DNA of 64,000 bases from assembly GCA_036496385.1 (NCBI GenBank), contig DASXLD010000020.1:1-64000 (forward strand). The letters run 5' to 3'. How positions within the stretch are numbered: the stretch's first letter is position 1; each line of letters starts with the position of its first letter. This document shows, piece by piece, positions 29,113-37,021 of this stretch. Source of the DNA: Schlegelella_A sp036496385. Lineage in GTDB: Bacteria; Pseudomonadota; Gammaproteobacteria; Burkholderiales; Burkholderiaceae_C. The notes under the pieces were generated by a model. The model saw nothing but the letters and a program-made list of their open reading frames with translations. It did not search any database and had not been told where the DNA came from. Position numbers and translations under genes: made by a program.

Positions 29113-29855
29113 CCGGCGAGGCGGCGCAGTCGCCTGCGCTCGGCCAGCGGGTCAGGTTCGCCGCCGTCCTCGTCCACTTGGGCGCGATGTCGCTCGCCTG
29201 GGCCCTGGTCGCGCCGCTGGCCGGGCAGCTGCTGCCGCGCGCTGCGGCGGGCCGCCTCGGTCGCGCCGCGATCTCGTTCATCTACCGTTCCTGCTGGGCC
29301 CGCGCCGAACGATTCGGCCTCCTGGAGCTCGACTCGAGTGCCCTCGACGTCCTGCGCGACGAGCCCGGAGGGCTGATCGTCGCCGCCAACCACCCGAGCA
29401 TGCTCGATGCACTCGTCGTCGTGGCCCGGCTGCCGCGCGGCGTCTGCATCATGAAGGCGGACCTGCTGCGCAACGTCTTCCTCGCCGGCGGTGCGCGGCT
29501 CGCGCAGTACATCCGCAACGATGTCGGCCGCGGCATGGTGCGCGACGCCGTCGCCAGCCTGCGCGAAGGCAACCAGCTGGTCCTCTTCCCCGAGGGCACG
29601 CGAACCGTCACGGCGCCGATCAACGCGTTCAAGCCCGGCATCACGCTGATCGCGCACCTCGCCCAGGTGCCGATCCAGACGGTCGTCATCGAGACCTTCT
29701 CGCCGTATCTCACCAAGGGATGGCCGCTGCTCAAGGCGCCACCGGTGCCGGTCCGCGTGCGAGTGCGGCTCGGCAGGCGGTTCGCCGCCGATCCCGACCA
29801 CCGCGCGCAACTGCAGCGGATCGAGCGCTACTTCGCCGAGGAACTCGGCACGTGA
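29067..29855 (+). CDS. PlsC-type 1-acyl-glycerol-phosphate-like acyltransferase
   Basis: A 262-residue acyltransferase with the HX4D motif NHPSMLD near residue 110 and FPEGTR near 175, the two catalytic/phosphate motifs of the PlsC family. A membrane-associated N-terminal segment (AAVLVHLGAMSLAWALVAPL) precedes the domain. It overlaps the MipA/OmpV gene by 46 bases and the glycosyltransferase by 4. Similar enzymes are conserved in aryl-polyene clusters and are thought to attach acyl chains to the lipid head structure. Acceptor unknown. Confidence 0.87.
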   Translation: MDLRDFEPARTGRRLTGEAAQSPALGQRVRFAAVLVHLGAMSLAWALVAPLAGQLLPRAAAGRLGRAAISFIYRSCWARAERFGLLELDSSALDVLRDEPGGLIVAANHPSMLDALVVVARLPRGVCIMKADLLRNVFLAGGARLAQYIRNDVGRGMVRDAVASLREGNQLVLFPEGTRTVTAPINAFKPGITLIAHLAQVPIQTVVIETFSPYLTKGWPLLKAPPVPVRVRVRLGRRFAADPDHRAQLQRIERYFAEELGT

Positions 29856-30637
29856 CGGCGGCGGCGATGTCGGCGACGCACGTCGTCGTCATCCCGAGCT
29901 ACGACACCGGGCCGCTCGCCTACGAGACCGTGCGCGCCGCCCGCGCCGCGTGGGCTCCGGTCTGGGTCGTCGTCGATGGCAGCCGCGACGGCACTGCCGA
30001 AGGCCTGCTCGCCATGGCCGCTGCCGACCCGGGCCTGAGGGTCGACGTCCTCGCCCGCAACAGCGGCAAGGGTGCGGCCGTCCTGCACGCGCTCGAGGCT
30101 GCGCGCGGCGCCGGCTTCACGCATGCGCTGACGATGGATGCCGACGGCCAGCATCCTGCCGACCGGATCGCGACGTTCATGGCCGCGTCGGCGGCGGCGC
30201 CCGACGCGATGGTTCTCGGCCGGCCCGTGTTCGACGCCTCGGCGCCGCTGTTGCGCGTCCGTGGCCGGCGCGTCTCGAATGCCTGGACGAAGCTCGAGAC
30301 GCTCGGCGCCGGCATCGCCGACTCGCTGTACGGCTTTCGCGTCTATCCGATCGCGCCGCTCGTCGACGTCATGCGCGGGCAGGCCTGGATGCGCCGCTTC
30401 GACTTCGACACCGAAGCGGTCGTCCGTCTCGCCTGGCGCGGCGTCCGGCCGATCAACATCGACGCGCCGGTCAGGTACGTGCGGGCCGAGGACGGCGGCG
30501 TCTCGCATTTCCGCTACGGGCGCGACAACGCGTTGCTCACCTGGATGCATCTGCGCCTCCTGCTCGGCTTCGTGCTGCGCCTGCCGCTGCTCGTCGCGCA
30601 TCGTCTTGCCGGCCGGCCGCCGTTCACTCGCCGATGA
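29852..30637 (+). CDS. Family 2 glycosyltransferase
   Basis: A 261-residue GT-A fold enzyme. VVIPSYDTG opens the fold at residues 11-19, VVDGSRDGTAEGL follows, the metal-binding DxD-like motif is MDADGQHP near 93, and the C-terminal acceptor region includes RRFDFDTEAVVRLAWRG. A hydrophobic C-terminal stretch suggests membrane association. The GTG at 29852 overlaps the acyltransferase stop; an ATG five codons in is an alternative. In comparable clusters the glycosyltransferase is fused or adjacent to an acyltransferase and builds the sugar-lipid anchor. Confidence 0.88.
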   Translation: MTAAAMSATHVVVIPSYDTGPLAYETVRAARAAWAPVWVVVDGSRDGTAEGLLAMAAADPGLRVDVLARNSGKGAAVLHALEAARGAGFTHALTMDADGQHPADRIATFMAASAAAPDAMVLGRPVFDASAPLLRVRGRRVSNAWTKLETLGAGIADSLYGFRVYPIAPLVDVMRGQAWMRRFDFDTEAVVRLAWRGVRPINIDAPVRYVRAEDGGVSHFRYGRDNALLTWMHLRLLLGFVLRLPLLVAHRLAGRPPFTRR

Positions 30638-30747
30638 CGCCCCGGCGCGACGCTTTACAGCGCAGAAAGCCCTCTCGCTTGTCGTCCCGAGCCGCCTCGG
30701 CGATCATGGAGGATGCGGCCGACCGACCGCGCCCACAGGGAGTCTCC

Positions 30748-31137
30748 ATGTCTCGCATTCCGGTTCTCGCGGCAGCACTCGCCGCAACCATGGCGTCATC
30801 GCTCGCGCTCGCGCAAGCCAGTTCGCCGTCCCGCGCGGAGGTCAAGGCCGAGACCCGTGCCGCCAACAAGTCCGGCCAGCTGACGCCGGCAGGCGAAGGG
30901 CCGACGACCAAGGCACCCGGCAAAGCCTCGACGACGACGCGCGCCGAGCGCAAGGCGGCCACCCTCGAAGCGCGCAAGCAGCACGAGCTCGCGCCGGCCG
31001 GATCGACACAGGCGGCCGACGTCGCCGACGCGAAGAAGAAGAGCACGAAGACGCGCGCCGAGCGCAAGGCCGAGACGGCCGAGGCGCGCAAGAAGGGCGA
31101 GCTGGTTCCCGCCGGCGAGGGATCGCCGAAGAACTGA
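30748..31137 (+). CDS. Secreted triple-repeat protein (DUF4148-like)
   Basis: A 129-residue protein with a signal peptide (MSRIPVLAAALAATMASSLALAQA). The mature part is three imperfect repeats of about 23 residues of the pattern RAExKAET.EARKxGELxPAGEG, at about residues 29-52, 67-88 and 103-126. The pattern resembles the short DUF4148 motif common in Burkholderiales secreted proteins. It has its own Shine-Dalgarno (CAGGGAG), 110 bases after the glycosyltransferase, and faces the ketoreductase gene. No function is known; charge is high and basic. Confidence 0.75.
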   Translation: MSRIPVLAAALAATMASSLALAQASSPSRAEVKAETRAANKSGQLTPAGEGPTTKAPGKASTTTRAERKAATLEARKQHELAPAGSTQAADVADAKKKSTKTRAERKAETAEARKKGELVPAGEGSPKN

Positions 31138-31168
31138 TCGTCGAGCGCGGCGGTCCTGCCGCGGCAGC

Positions 31169-31909
31169 TCAGACCATCGCGCCGTTGATCGAGACGATCT
31201 GGCCGCTGATGTAGGCGGCCTCGTCCGACGCCAGGAAGGCGACCAGCGCAGCGACCTCGGCCGCGGTGCCGGCGCGCTTCATCGGCACCAGCCGCTCGAT
31301 CGTCGCGCGGTCGAACGCTCCTTCGGCCATCCCGGACTCGACGATGCCCGGGGCGACGGCATTGACCGTGATGCCGCGGCTCGCCAGCTCGAGAGCGAGC
31401 GCCTTGGTCGCGCTGTTGAGGGCACCTTTGGCCGCCGCGTAGTTCACCTGGCCGCGGTTGCCGGTGAGCGCCGCGACCGATGAAACATTGACGATCCGGC
31501 CCCAGCGCGTTCGCATCATCGCCATCACGAGCGGCTGCGTGACGTTGAAGAAGCCGTTCAGCGAGACGTCGATGACGCGGTGCCATTGCTCGGCGCGCAT
31601 GCCGGGGAAGACCGCGTCGTCGTGGACGCCGGCGTTGTTGACGACGATCTGGATCGGGCCGCCCTGGAGCAGCCGCTCGCACGCCGAACGCGCGGCAGCG
31701 CCGTCGGTGACGTCGAAGGCGATGGCTTCGCCGCTGCCTCCCGCGGCGACGATGCGGTCGACGACGGCGCTCGCAACGCCGAGCTGACCGTTCGCGTGGG
31801 CGATGACATGGGCGCCGTCGCGGCCGAGGCGCTCGGCGATCGCCTGGCCGATCGCTCCGCTCGCGCCGGTCACGAGCGCGCGCTTGCGGGCAGGAGTTGC
31901 GCTGCTCAT
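31169..31909 (-). CDS. 3-oxoacyl-ACP reductase (FabG-like ketoreductase of the polyene cluster)
   Basis: A 246-residue SDR. NADPH motif VTGASGAIGQAIAE is near residue 12, NNAGVHDD near 89, the catalytic Ser is in VNVSSVAAL near 139 and the YxxxK is YAAAK near 152-156. It should reduce the 3-keto group formed by the ketosynthase. The ATG overlaps the upstream dehydratase stop (ATGA), and it is the last gene of the minus-strand operon. The family match is to the FabG-type reductases of aryl-polyene clusters. Confidence 0.9.
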   Translation of the reverse strand: MSSATPARKRALVTGASGAIGQAIAERLGRDGAHVIAHANGQLGVASAVVDRIVAAGGSGEAIAFDVTDGAAARSACERLLQGGPIQIVVNNAGVHDDAVFPGMRAEQWHRVIDVSLNGFFNVTQPLVMAMMRTRWGRIVNVSSVAALTGNRGQVNYAAAKGALNSATKALALELASRGITVNAVAPGIVESGMAEGAFDRATIERLVPMKRAGTAAEVAALVAFLASDEAAYISGQIVSINGAMV

Positions 31910-32376
31910 GTCGAGCCCGCGAGCGCAACATCGAGGACGACCGCGATCCGGCCCGATGCGAGCTCGTGACCGCCGTGGCGGACGCGAAACGCGTAGAGGA
32001 TCCGCGCCGCGTCGGCCGCCTGCAGCTGCGCGCTGACGATCAGGAGGTCGGGGTTTGCCGGTGGCAGATCGTCGAGGCGCCAGCACGCGAGTCGAACGTC
32101 GCGCGCACTGGCGAGAAAGCCCGGACCTCGGGGGCGGGCGTCGGCGCTGGCGCAGAGCGCGCCGTGCAACGCCATCGCCTGTGCGGCGTATTCGATCGTC
32201 GCGCTCGCGAGCAGACCGCTCGCGCTGCGCAGTGGATGGTGCGGGTCGCGGTGGTTGCCGGCCGTGCATTCGATCGCGTCCGTGCTCCACCGGGTCATCC
32301 GCTCGAGCAGGCACATCGGCCCGCGGTGCGGGATCAGCGCCGCGATGGCGGCGTGGTCGAGGGTCGCCGGCGTCAT
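31906..32376 (-). CDS. Hotdog-fold 3-hydroxyacyl-ACP dehydratase (ApeP-like)
   Basis: A 156-residue hotdog protein containing LIPHRGPMCLLERM near the N-terminus and ASATIEYAAQAMALHGAL with the catalytic-helix glutamate. This layout matches the second dehydratase of aryl-polyene clusters rather than FabZ. It would remove water from 3-hydroxyacyl-ACP to give the 2-enoyl chain. With no enoyl reductase in the locus, double bonds would be kept, giving a polyene. It overlaps its neighbours by 4 bases on each side. Confidence 0.82.
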   Translation of the reverse strand: MTPATLDHAAIAALIPHRGPMCLLERMTRWSTDAIECTAGNHRDPHHPLRSASGLLASATIEYAAQAMALHGALCASADARPRGPGFLASARDVRLACWRLDDLPPANPDLLIVSAQLQAADAARILYAFRVRHGGHELASGRIAVVLDVALAGST

Positions 32377-33125
32377 GCGTTCGGTGTCGACGAAGCTTGC
32401 GGCCGCTCGACGGTGGCGACGAGGAGGACGTTGGCGAACGGCGTCCCGGCGCTCATCGGCTCGCTCGCGACTGCGAAGCCGAGCTCCTCGAGGCGCGCCC
32501 GCCACGCCGCCAGCGTCCTGCCGACGATCGGCGTGAAGCTGTGGCCACGCGCGAACGCGACGACGCGGTCGACCCAGCGGCTGGCGGCAAAGCCGCGCGG
32601 CGATGCCGCGTCGCCGACGCGCAGCACGAGCCTGCCGCCGATCGGCAGCGCGGCACGCACGCGTGCGAGCACGGCGTCCTGCTCGGGCTCGTCGACGTAG
32701 TGCAGGACGTCGAGCATGACGATCGTGTCGACGTCGGCGAAGACTGCCGAGCGCATGTCGGCACAGACGAAGTCGGCCCCGCCGCCGAGGGCGTCCCGCG
32801 CCCTCGCGACTTCTTTTGCCTGCAGCTCGATGCCGCTGACGCGGACGTCGACCGGGGGCGCGGCCCAGCCGCTCGGCCAGCGTCCCTGGCGCGCCGTGTG
32901 CGTCGCCGCCGTGAGCAGGCTCGCGAGCAGGCCCTGGCCGCAGCCGATGTCGAGGACGCGCGTTCCGGGCGCGATCACGCCGCGTGCGAGCAGGTGAGGA
33001 AAGACCGGATCCCAGCGGAGCTTGCCGCGCGCGAAATGCCATGCGAAGCGGCCCGAGCGCCGGTACGGCGCGCTGGCGTCGGCGACGAGCGCGCGCCAGG
33101 TCGACAGGGTTTCGCTCGCGCTCAC
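32373..33125 (-). CDS. Class I SAM-dependent methyltransferase
   Basis: A 250-residue methyltransferase with the SAM motif VLDIGCGQGLLASLL near residue 58 and post-I acidic residue in VSGIELQ. DTIVMLDVLHYVDEPEQD follows as motif IV, and LPIGGRLVLRVGD near the end of the core. The GTG start overlaps the deacetylase stop. Methyltransferases occur in several aryl-polyene clusters, where O- or C-methylation of the aryl head is proposed. The substrate here is not known. Confidence 0.85.
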   Translation of the reverse strand: MSASETLSTWRALVADASAPYRRSGRFAWHFARGKLRWDPVFPHLLARGVIAPGTRVLDIGCGQGLLASLLTAATHTARQGRWPSGWAAPPVDVRVSGIELQAKEVARARDALGGGADFVCADMRSAVFADVDTIVMLDVLHYVDEPEQDAVLARVRAALPIGGRLVLRVGDAASPRGFAASRWVDRVVAFARGHSFTPIVGRTLAAWRARLEELGFAVASEPMSAGTPFANVLLVATVERPQASSTPNA

Positions 33126-33997
33126 GGCGGGGCCGGTGCATCCGAAGCGAAGTCGGCGCGTGCCGCTGCCGGCAGTGTCACCGGCACGAGCTCGAGCGCG
33201 CGGATGCGTTCGAGCAGCGCCGGCAGGACGGCGATGACCAGCGGCACGTCGCCCGGGCCTCGCGCGGCATGGCCGTCATGCGCGAGCAGAATGTCGCCAG
33301 CGCCGAGACGGCGCGTGAGGCGAGCGAGCATCGCGCCCGGATCGCGCCGCACGGTGTCGAAGCCGCGCCGGGTCCAGCTGACGAGCTGCAGGTCGAGACG
33401 CTGGAGGACGGGAGCGAGGAAGGGATTGCGCAACCCCGCCGGGGCGCGGAAGAAGAGCGGCTGCTCGCCGGTGACGTCGGCGAGCGAGGCTTGCGCAGCG
33501 GCGAGCTCGCGCGCGATCGCGCGCGGCCCGAGGAGCGAGAAACTGTGGCGGTGGCGATCGCTGTGGTTTTGCACGCTGTGGCCGCGCGAGACGATCTCGC
33601 GGCAGAGCGCGGCGTGCGCGCGCGCCTGCGCCCCGATGCAGAAAAACGTCGCCGGCGCGCGGTGACGTTCGAGCAGATCGAGGACGGCCGGTGTCACCAG
33701 CGGATCGGGGCCGTCGTCGATCGTGATCGCGACCTCGCGTCGCGCCGTCGCCGGGGCAGGAAGCCGCGTCCAGTTGCTGCCGAGCCAGCGCGAGCGTGGC
33801 CAGAGGCCGCCGGCGGTGAGGACGAGGTGGTTCGCCGCGACCGCGCCGAGCGCCCATGGCCACGCTTCGGGCACCGCGAGGGCGGCGCCGACGGCGCCGG
33901 CATGCCACGCGATCGATGCGGTCGCGTAGGCGGGCCAGGGCGGCGTGGCGCGAAGCTCGCGCGCGCCGGACATCGCACGTTCGGTCGAGGAGTTCAC
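33122..33997 (-). CDS. Polysaccharide deacetylase (NodB homology) family protein
   Basis: A 291-residue protein with two hydrophobic N-terminal segments (about residues 28-60) and a NodB-type catalytic domain. ITIDDGPDP near 105 gives the catalytic and metal-binding Asp residues, and SRGHSVQNHSDRHRH near 157 gives the two zinc His residues. The metal triad is therefore complete. The domain probably faces the periplasm and removes N- or O-acetyl groups from a sugar. The GTG overlaps the MMPL stop. Not in the core aryl-polyene set as I know it; together with the GT2 it suggests the product carries a modified sugar. Confidence 0.85.
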   Translation of the reverse strand: MNSSTERAMSGARELRATPPWPAYATASIAWHAGAVGAALAVPEAWPWALGAVAANHLVLTAGGLWPRSRWLGSNWTRLPAPATARREVAITIDDGPDPLVTPAVLDLLERHRAPATFFCIGAQARAHAALCREIVSRGHSVQNHSDRHRHSFSLLGPRAIARELAAAQASLADVTGEQPLFFRAPAGLRNPFLAPVLQRLDLQLVSWTRRGFDTVRRDPGAMLARLTRRLGAGDILLAHDGHAARGPGDVPLVIAVLPALLERIRALELVPVTLPAAARADFASDAPAPP

Positions 33998-36390
33998 GCC
34001 GCGATCTTCCCACGCGCACGGCGGCCGCTGTCGCCGAGCCAGGCCGCGGAGAAGACGAGACTGAGGAACGCACCGGGTGCGACGACGATGCCGACCGCGT
34101 GCAGGACGGGAATGCGCGAGCTCGCGAGCAGGCCGAACGATGCGACCGTCGTCAGGTTGGCAAGCAGCAGCGACGCCAGCGTGTCGGCGTCGACCTCGTC
34201 GCGCTCGCGCAGGTGGTCGAAGAAGAGCGCGTAGTTGGAACCAATCGCGACCGTGAGCAGGAGCCCGACGAGGTGGAGGATGCCGAGCGCGCTGCCGGCG
34301 AGGGTGAGCGCCGCGAGGACGGCGAGCGTCGCCGTGGCGATCGGCATCGCGACCGCGCCGAGACGTCGGGCGCTGCGCAACTGCCAGGCGAGGAGGAGGG
34401 TGACGGCGGCCGCGCCGAGCGCCGCCTGCCACTCGGCGGCGTTCAGGAAGCGCGCGTAGATCGCATCGAGCTCGGCCTTGACCGCAACGACGCGCGCGCC
34501 GGCGATGCCGGCGATCGCGGTGCGGACCCGCCCGACGTCGAGCGGCCGGGCATCGTCGACCTGCAGGTTGACGAGCGCGCGCCAAGGCCGCGTCGCGTCG
34601 CCCGGCAGCAGCAGGGCGTCGACGGCTGCGACGAGCGGCGTTGCGGCGAGTGCGGCACGGTCGATCGGCGGCTGCTCGCGCGCCGCGGCGACATCGGCGA
34701 CGAAGGGGGCGAGGCGTGCAGCGGGCAAGGGGCCGCCCGCGGTCGCTTCCTCGAGTCGATCGGCGAGCGTCTCCGCATCGGGCAACGCGGCGCGCCGGCG
34801 CTCCTGCGTGCTCGTTGGCGGCAGCAGTCGCGCCGGCGAGTCGTAGCCGACGAGGACGCCGTCGGCGACGAGCGCGTCGAGGCGGTCGTCGACCGCCTCG
34901 GCTGCCACGAGCGCGCCTTGCTCGTCGGCCGCCGCGACTGCGACCAAGGCACCGGCGTCAGCGGCGCCGACGTCGGTGCGCAGCGCGGCGTCGCGGGCGA
35001 GCTCGGACGGCAGCACCGGACTGAGCGCGGAGAGTTCGCCGTGCCATGGCGACGGCGACGCGAGCAGCGCCACCACGGCCGCCGTGGCCAGCGCAGCCAC
35101 TGCCGGCCGCCAGCGCGGCAGGCGAGCCGTCGCGGCGCGCATGAAACGGGCAAGACGGTCGCGGAACCCTGCGCCCGGCGCGCCGTGCGGGACGAGCACC
35201 GGAAAGACGAAGCGCGTCGTCGCCGCCGCGGCGACGAGGCCGGCGATCGAAAAGACGCCGAGCTGCGCGAGGCCGGCGAAGCCGGTGAAGACGAGCGCCG
35301 CGAAGCCGATCAGCGAGGTCAGGAGGCCGAGCCGGACCGTCGGCCAGCTCTCGCGCCGCCAGCGCTCGGCCGCGCCGTCGCCGCCGCGCGCCTGGATCAA
35401 ATAGTAGATCGCGTAGTCGACCGCCTCGCCGATCAGCGTCGTGCCGAAACCGAGCGTGATGCCGTGCACCTGGCCGAAGCCCAGGCTCACCGCGGCGATG
35501 CCGGCGACGACGCCGGTCGCCACCGGCAGCAAGGCGACGGCAAGCGCGCGCAGCGACGCGAACGCGAGCCAGAGCAGCGCGGCCACGATCAGCGAGCCGA
35601 GCACGGCAAGGCGCTCGACCTCGCTCTTGATGCGGGCCCGCGATTCGACCGCGAAGCGTCCCGCTCCGGACGTGACGACGGCGAGCCCCGGCGTCGCCGC
35701 GCGCGCAAAGGCGGCGTCGAGGGCGGCGAGGGCGCGCTGCTGGCCGTCGATGTCGGCGCCGTCTGCCTTCGTCGTCGCAATCAGCACCGCGCGCGGTGCG
35801 CTGCGCGAGACCCAGACGCCGTGCTCGATCTTCGGTGCGCGCGCCGGCGTCAGCGCGTCGGCGACGCGCAGCGTCTCGCCGGTCGGATCGCGAAACAGGA
35901 TCGGCTTCAGCAGCGATCCGGCTGGCGTCCCCAGCAGGGCGACGGTGTCATCGATCGCATCGCGCAGGCCCGGGGCGGTGAAACGCGCGGCGTCGATGGC
36001 GGGGCTCAACTGGTAGCGGTGCTCGAACAGGAACCGGCCGGCATCGGCCCACGCTGCCGTCTCGCCGTTGCTCACCGACGCGAACTCGCCGCTCGCGCGC
36101 AGCGCCGCGGCGAGGCGGCTCGACGCCTGCGCGCGCGCCACCGCCGCAGCGTCGTCGTCGCTGCCGGGCGGCGCACCTTCGATTCCGATCAGGACCAGGC
36201 GCGAGGTCGCGCCGCTCTTCAGCTGGTCGAGCAGCACCGCTTGCTCGGGCGTCGGCGCGGTCGGCAGGAACGCCGACAGGTCGGCGACGTAGCGGCTGTG
36301 CCAGGCGACGATCAGCGCAGCGGCGACGCCGACCAGCCAGACCGCGACCACCGGCGTGCGCGACAACGCGAGCCGTCCGTCCTCGCTCAT
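33994..36390 (-). CDS. MMPL/RND-family lipid exporter
   Basis: A 798-residue inner-membrane transporter. One N-terminal membrane helix precedes a large periplasmic domain (residues ~35-260), followed by a bundle of helices (RLAVLGSLIVAALLWLAF onward), a second periplasmic domain, and a second bundle near the C-terminus. The membrane motif GFGTTLIGEAVDYAIYYL carries the conserved Gly/Asp residues expected of the proton relay, and a matching block (GLLLTVAIGSNYALFFDHL) appears in the second half. It likely lifts the polyene lipid out of the inner membrane, working with the LolA-like carrier encoded 10 bases upstream. Confidence 0.9.
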   Translation of the reverse strand: MSEDGRLALSRTPVVAVWLVGVAAALIVAWHSRYVADLSAFLPTAPTPEQAVLLDQLKSGATSRLVLIGIEGAPPGSDDDAAAVARAQASSRLAAALRASGEFASVSNGETAAWADAGRFLFEHRYQLSPAIDAARFTAPGLRDAIDDTVALLGTPAGSLLKPILFRDPTGETLRVADALTPARAPKIEHGVWVSRSAPRAVLIATTKADGADIDGQQRALAALDAAFARAATPGLAVVTSGAGRFAVESRARIKSEVERLAVLGSLIVAALLWLAFASLRALAVALLPVATGVVAGIAAVSLGFGQVHGITLGFGTTLIGEAVDYAIYYLIQARGGDGAAERWRRESWPTVRLGLLTSLIGFAALVFTGFAGLAQLGVFSIAGLVAAAATTRFVFPVLVPHGAPGAGFRDRLARFMRAATARLPRWRPAVAALATAAVVALLASPSPWHGELSALSPVLPSELARDAALRTDVGAADAGALVAVAAADEQGALVAAEAVDDRLDALVADGVLVGYDSPARLLPPTSTQERRRAALPDAETLADRLEEATAGGPLPAARLAPFVADVAAAREQPPIDRAALAATPLVAAVDALLLPGDATRPWRALVNLQVDDARPLDVGRVRTAIAGIAGARVVAVKAELDAIYARFLNAAEWQAALGAAAVTLLLAWQLRSARRLGAVAMPIATATLAVLAALTLAGSALGILHLVGLLLTVAIGSNYALFFDHLRERDEVDADTLASLLLANLTTVASFGLLASSRIPVLHAVGIVVAPGAFLSLVFSAAWLGDSGRRARGKIAA

Positions 36391-36400
36391 CGCGCCGACA

Positions 36401-37021
36401 TCACGTCGTGCCGCGGCTGGCCGCGATCGGCTCGATCGTCATCACCGAGTGGTCGCCGTCGGCGAGCAGGACACGGACCTCCTGCAGCGTCGATTCGCGG
36501 CCCGAGACACGCACCGACGCAACCTGGCCGCGCAAGCGCAAGTCGCGTGGCACGAGTTCGAGCGACCACTGGCGGGGATCGCCCGACAGGCCGACCTCGA
36601 ACAACCGCTCGAGCGCGGCGCGGTTGCCGGTCAAGGTGCCGCGGATCGCCTCGACGATCACTGCGGCTTCGGGCGACGCGTCGAGCTGCATCGTCCGGCT
36701 GCGGCCGCCCAGGCTCATCGTCAGCGTGTTGCCGTCGACGGCAAGCTTCTCGTGGCGCGGCCGCAGCGTCTCGCGGACGAAGACGTCGGGCGCCTTGAAG
36801 GTGAGGCGACCCGACGACACCAGCGTGCGGTCGAGGATCTCGATCCGACGCGTCTCGATGAACGTCGCTTCCCCCGAGCGGACGCGGCCGAGGAGCGTCA
36901 TCAGCGCCTCGAGCTCGAACGCCGCCGCGGCCGACGCGGCGCGGGGCGAAAGCGCGAGACCGAGCGACAGCGCGGCGAGCGCCGCGGCGACGGCGCGGCG
37001 GCGTTCAGGCAACACGGTCAT
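36401..37021 (-). CDS. LolA-related periplasmic lipid carrier of the polyene cluster
   Basis: A 206-residue protein with a signal peptide (VAAALAALSLGLALSPRAASA) and a LolA-like fold: RSGEATFIETRRIEILDRTLVSSGRLTF, then PDVFVRETLRP and DGNTLTMSLGGRSRTMQLDASP. It is clearly divergent from the housekeeping LolA at 14898-15506. In aryl-polyene clusters such carriers accompany the MMPL exporter and are thought to ferry the polyene lipid across the periplasm. It overlaps the upstream acyltransferase by 17 bases. Confidence 0.85.
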   Translation of the reverse strand: MTVLPERRRAVAAALAALSLGLALSPRAASAAAAFELEALMTLLGRVRSGEATFIETRRIEILDRTLVSSGRLTFKAPDVFVRETLRPRHEKLAVDGNTLTMSLGGRSRTMQLDASPEAAVIVEAIRGTLTGNRAALERLFEVGLSGDPRQWSLELVPRDLRLRGQVASVRVSGRESTLQEVRVLLADGDHSVMTIEPIAASRGTT

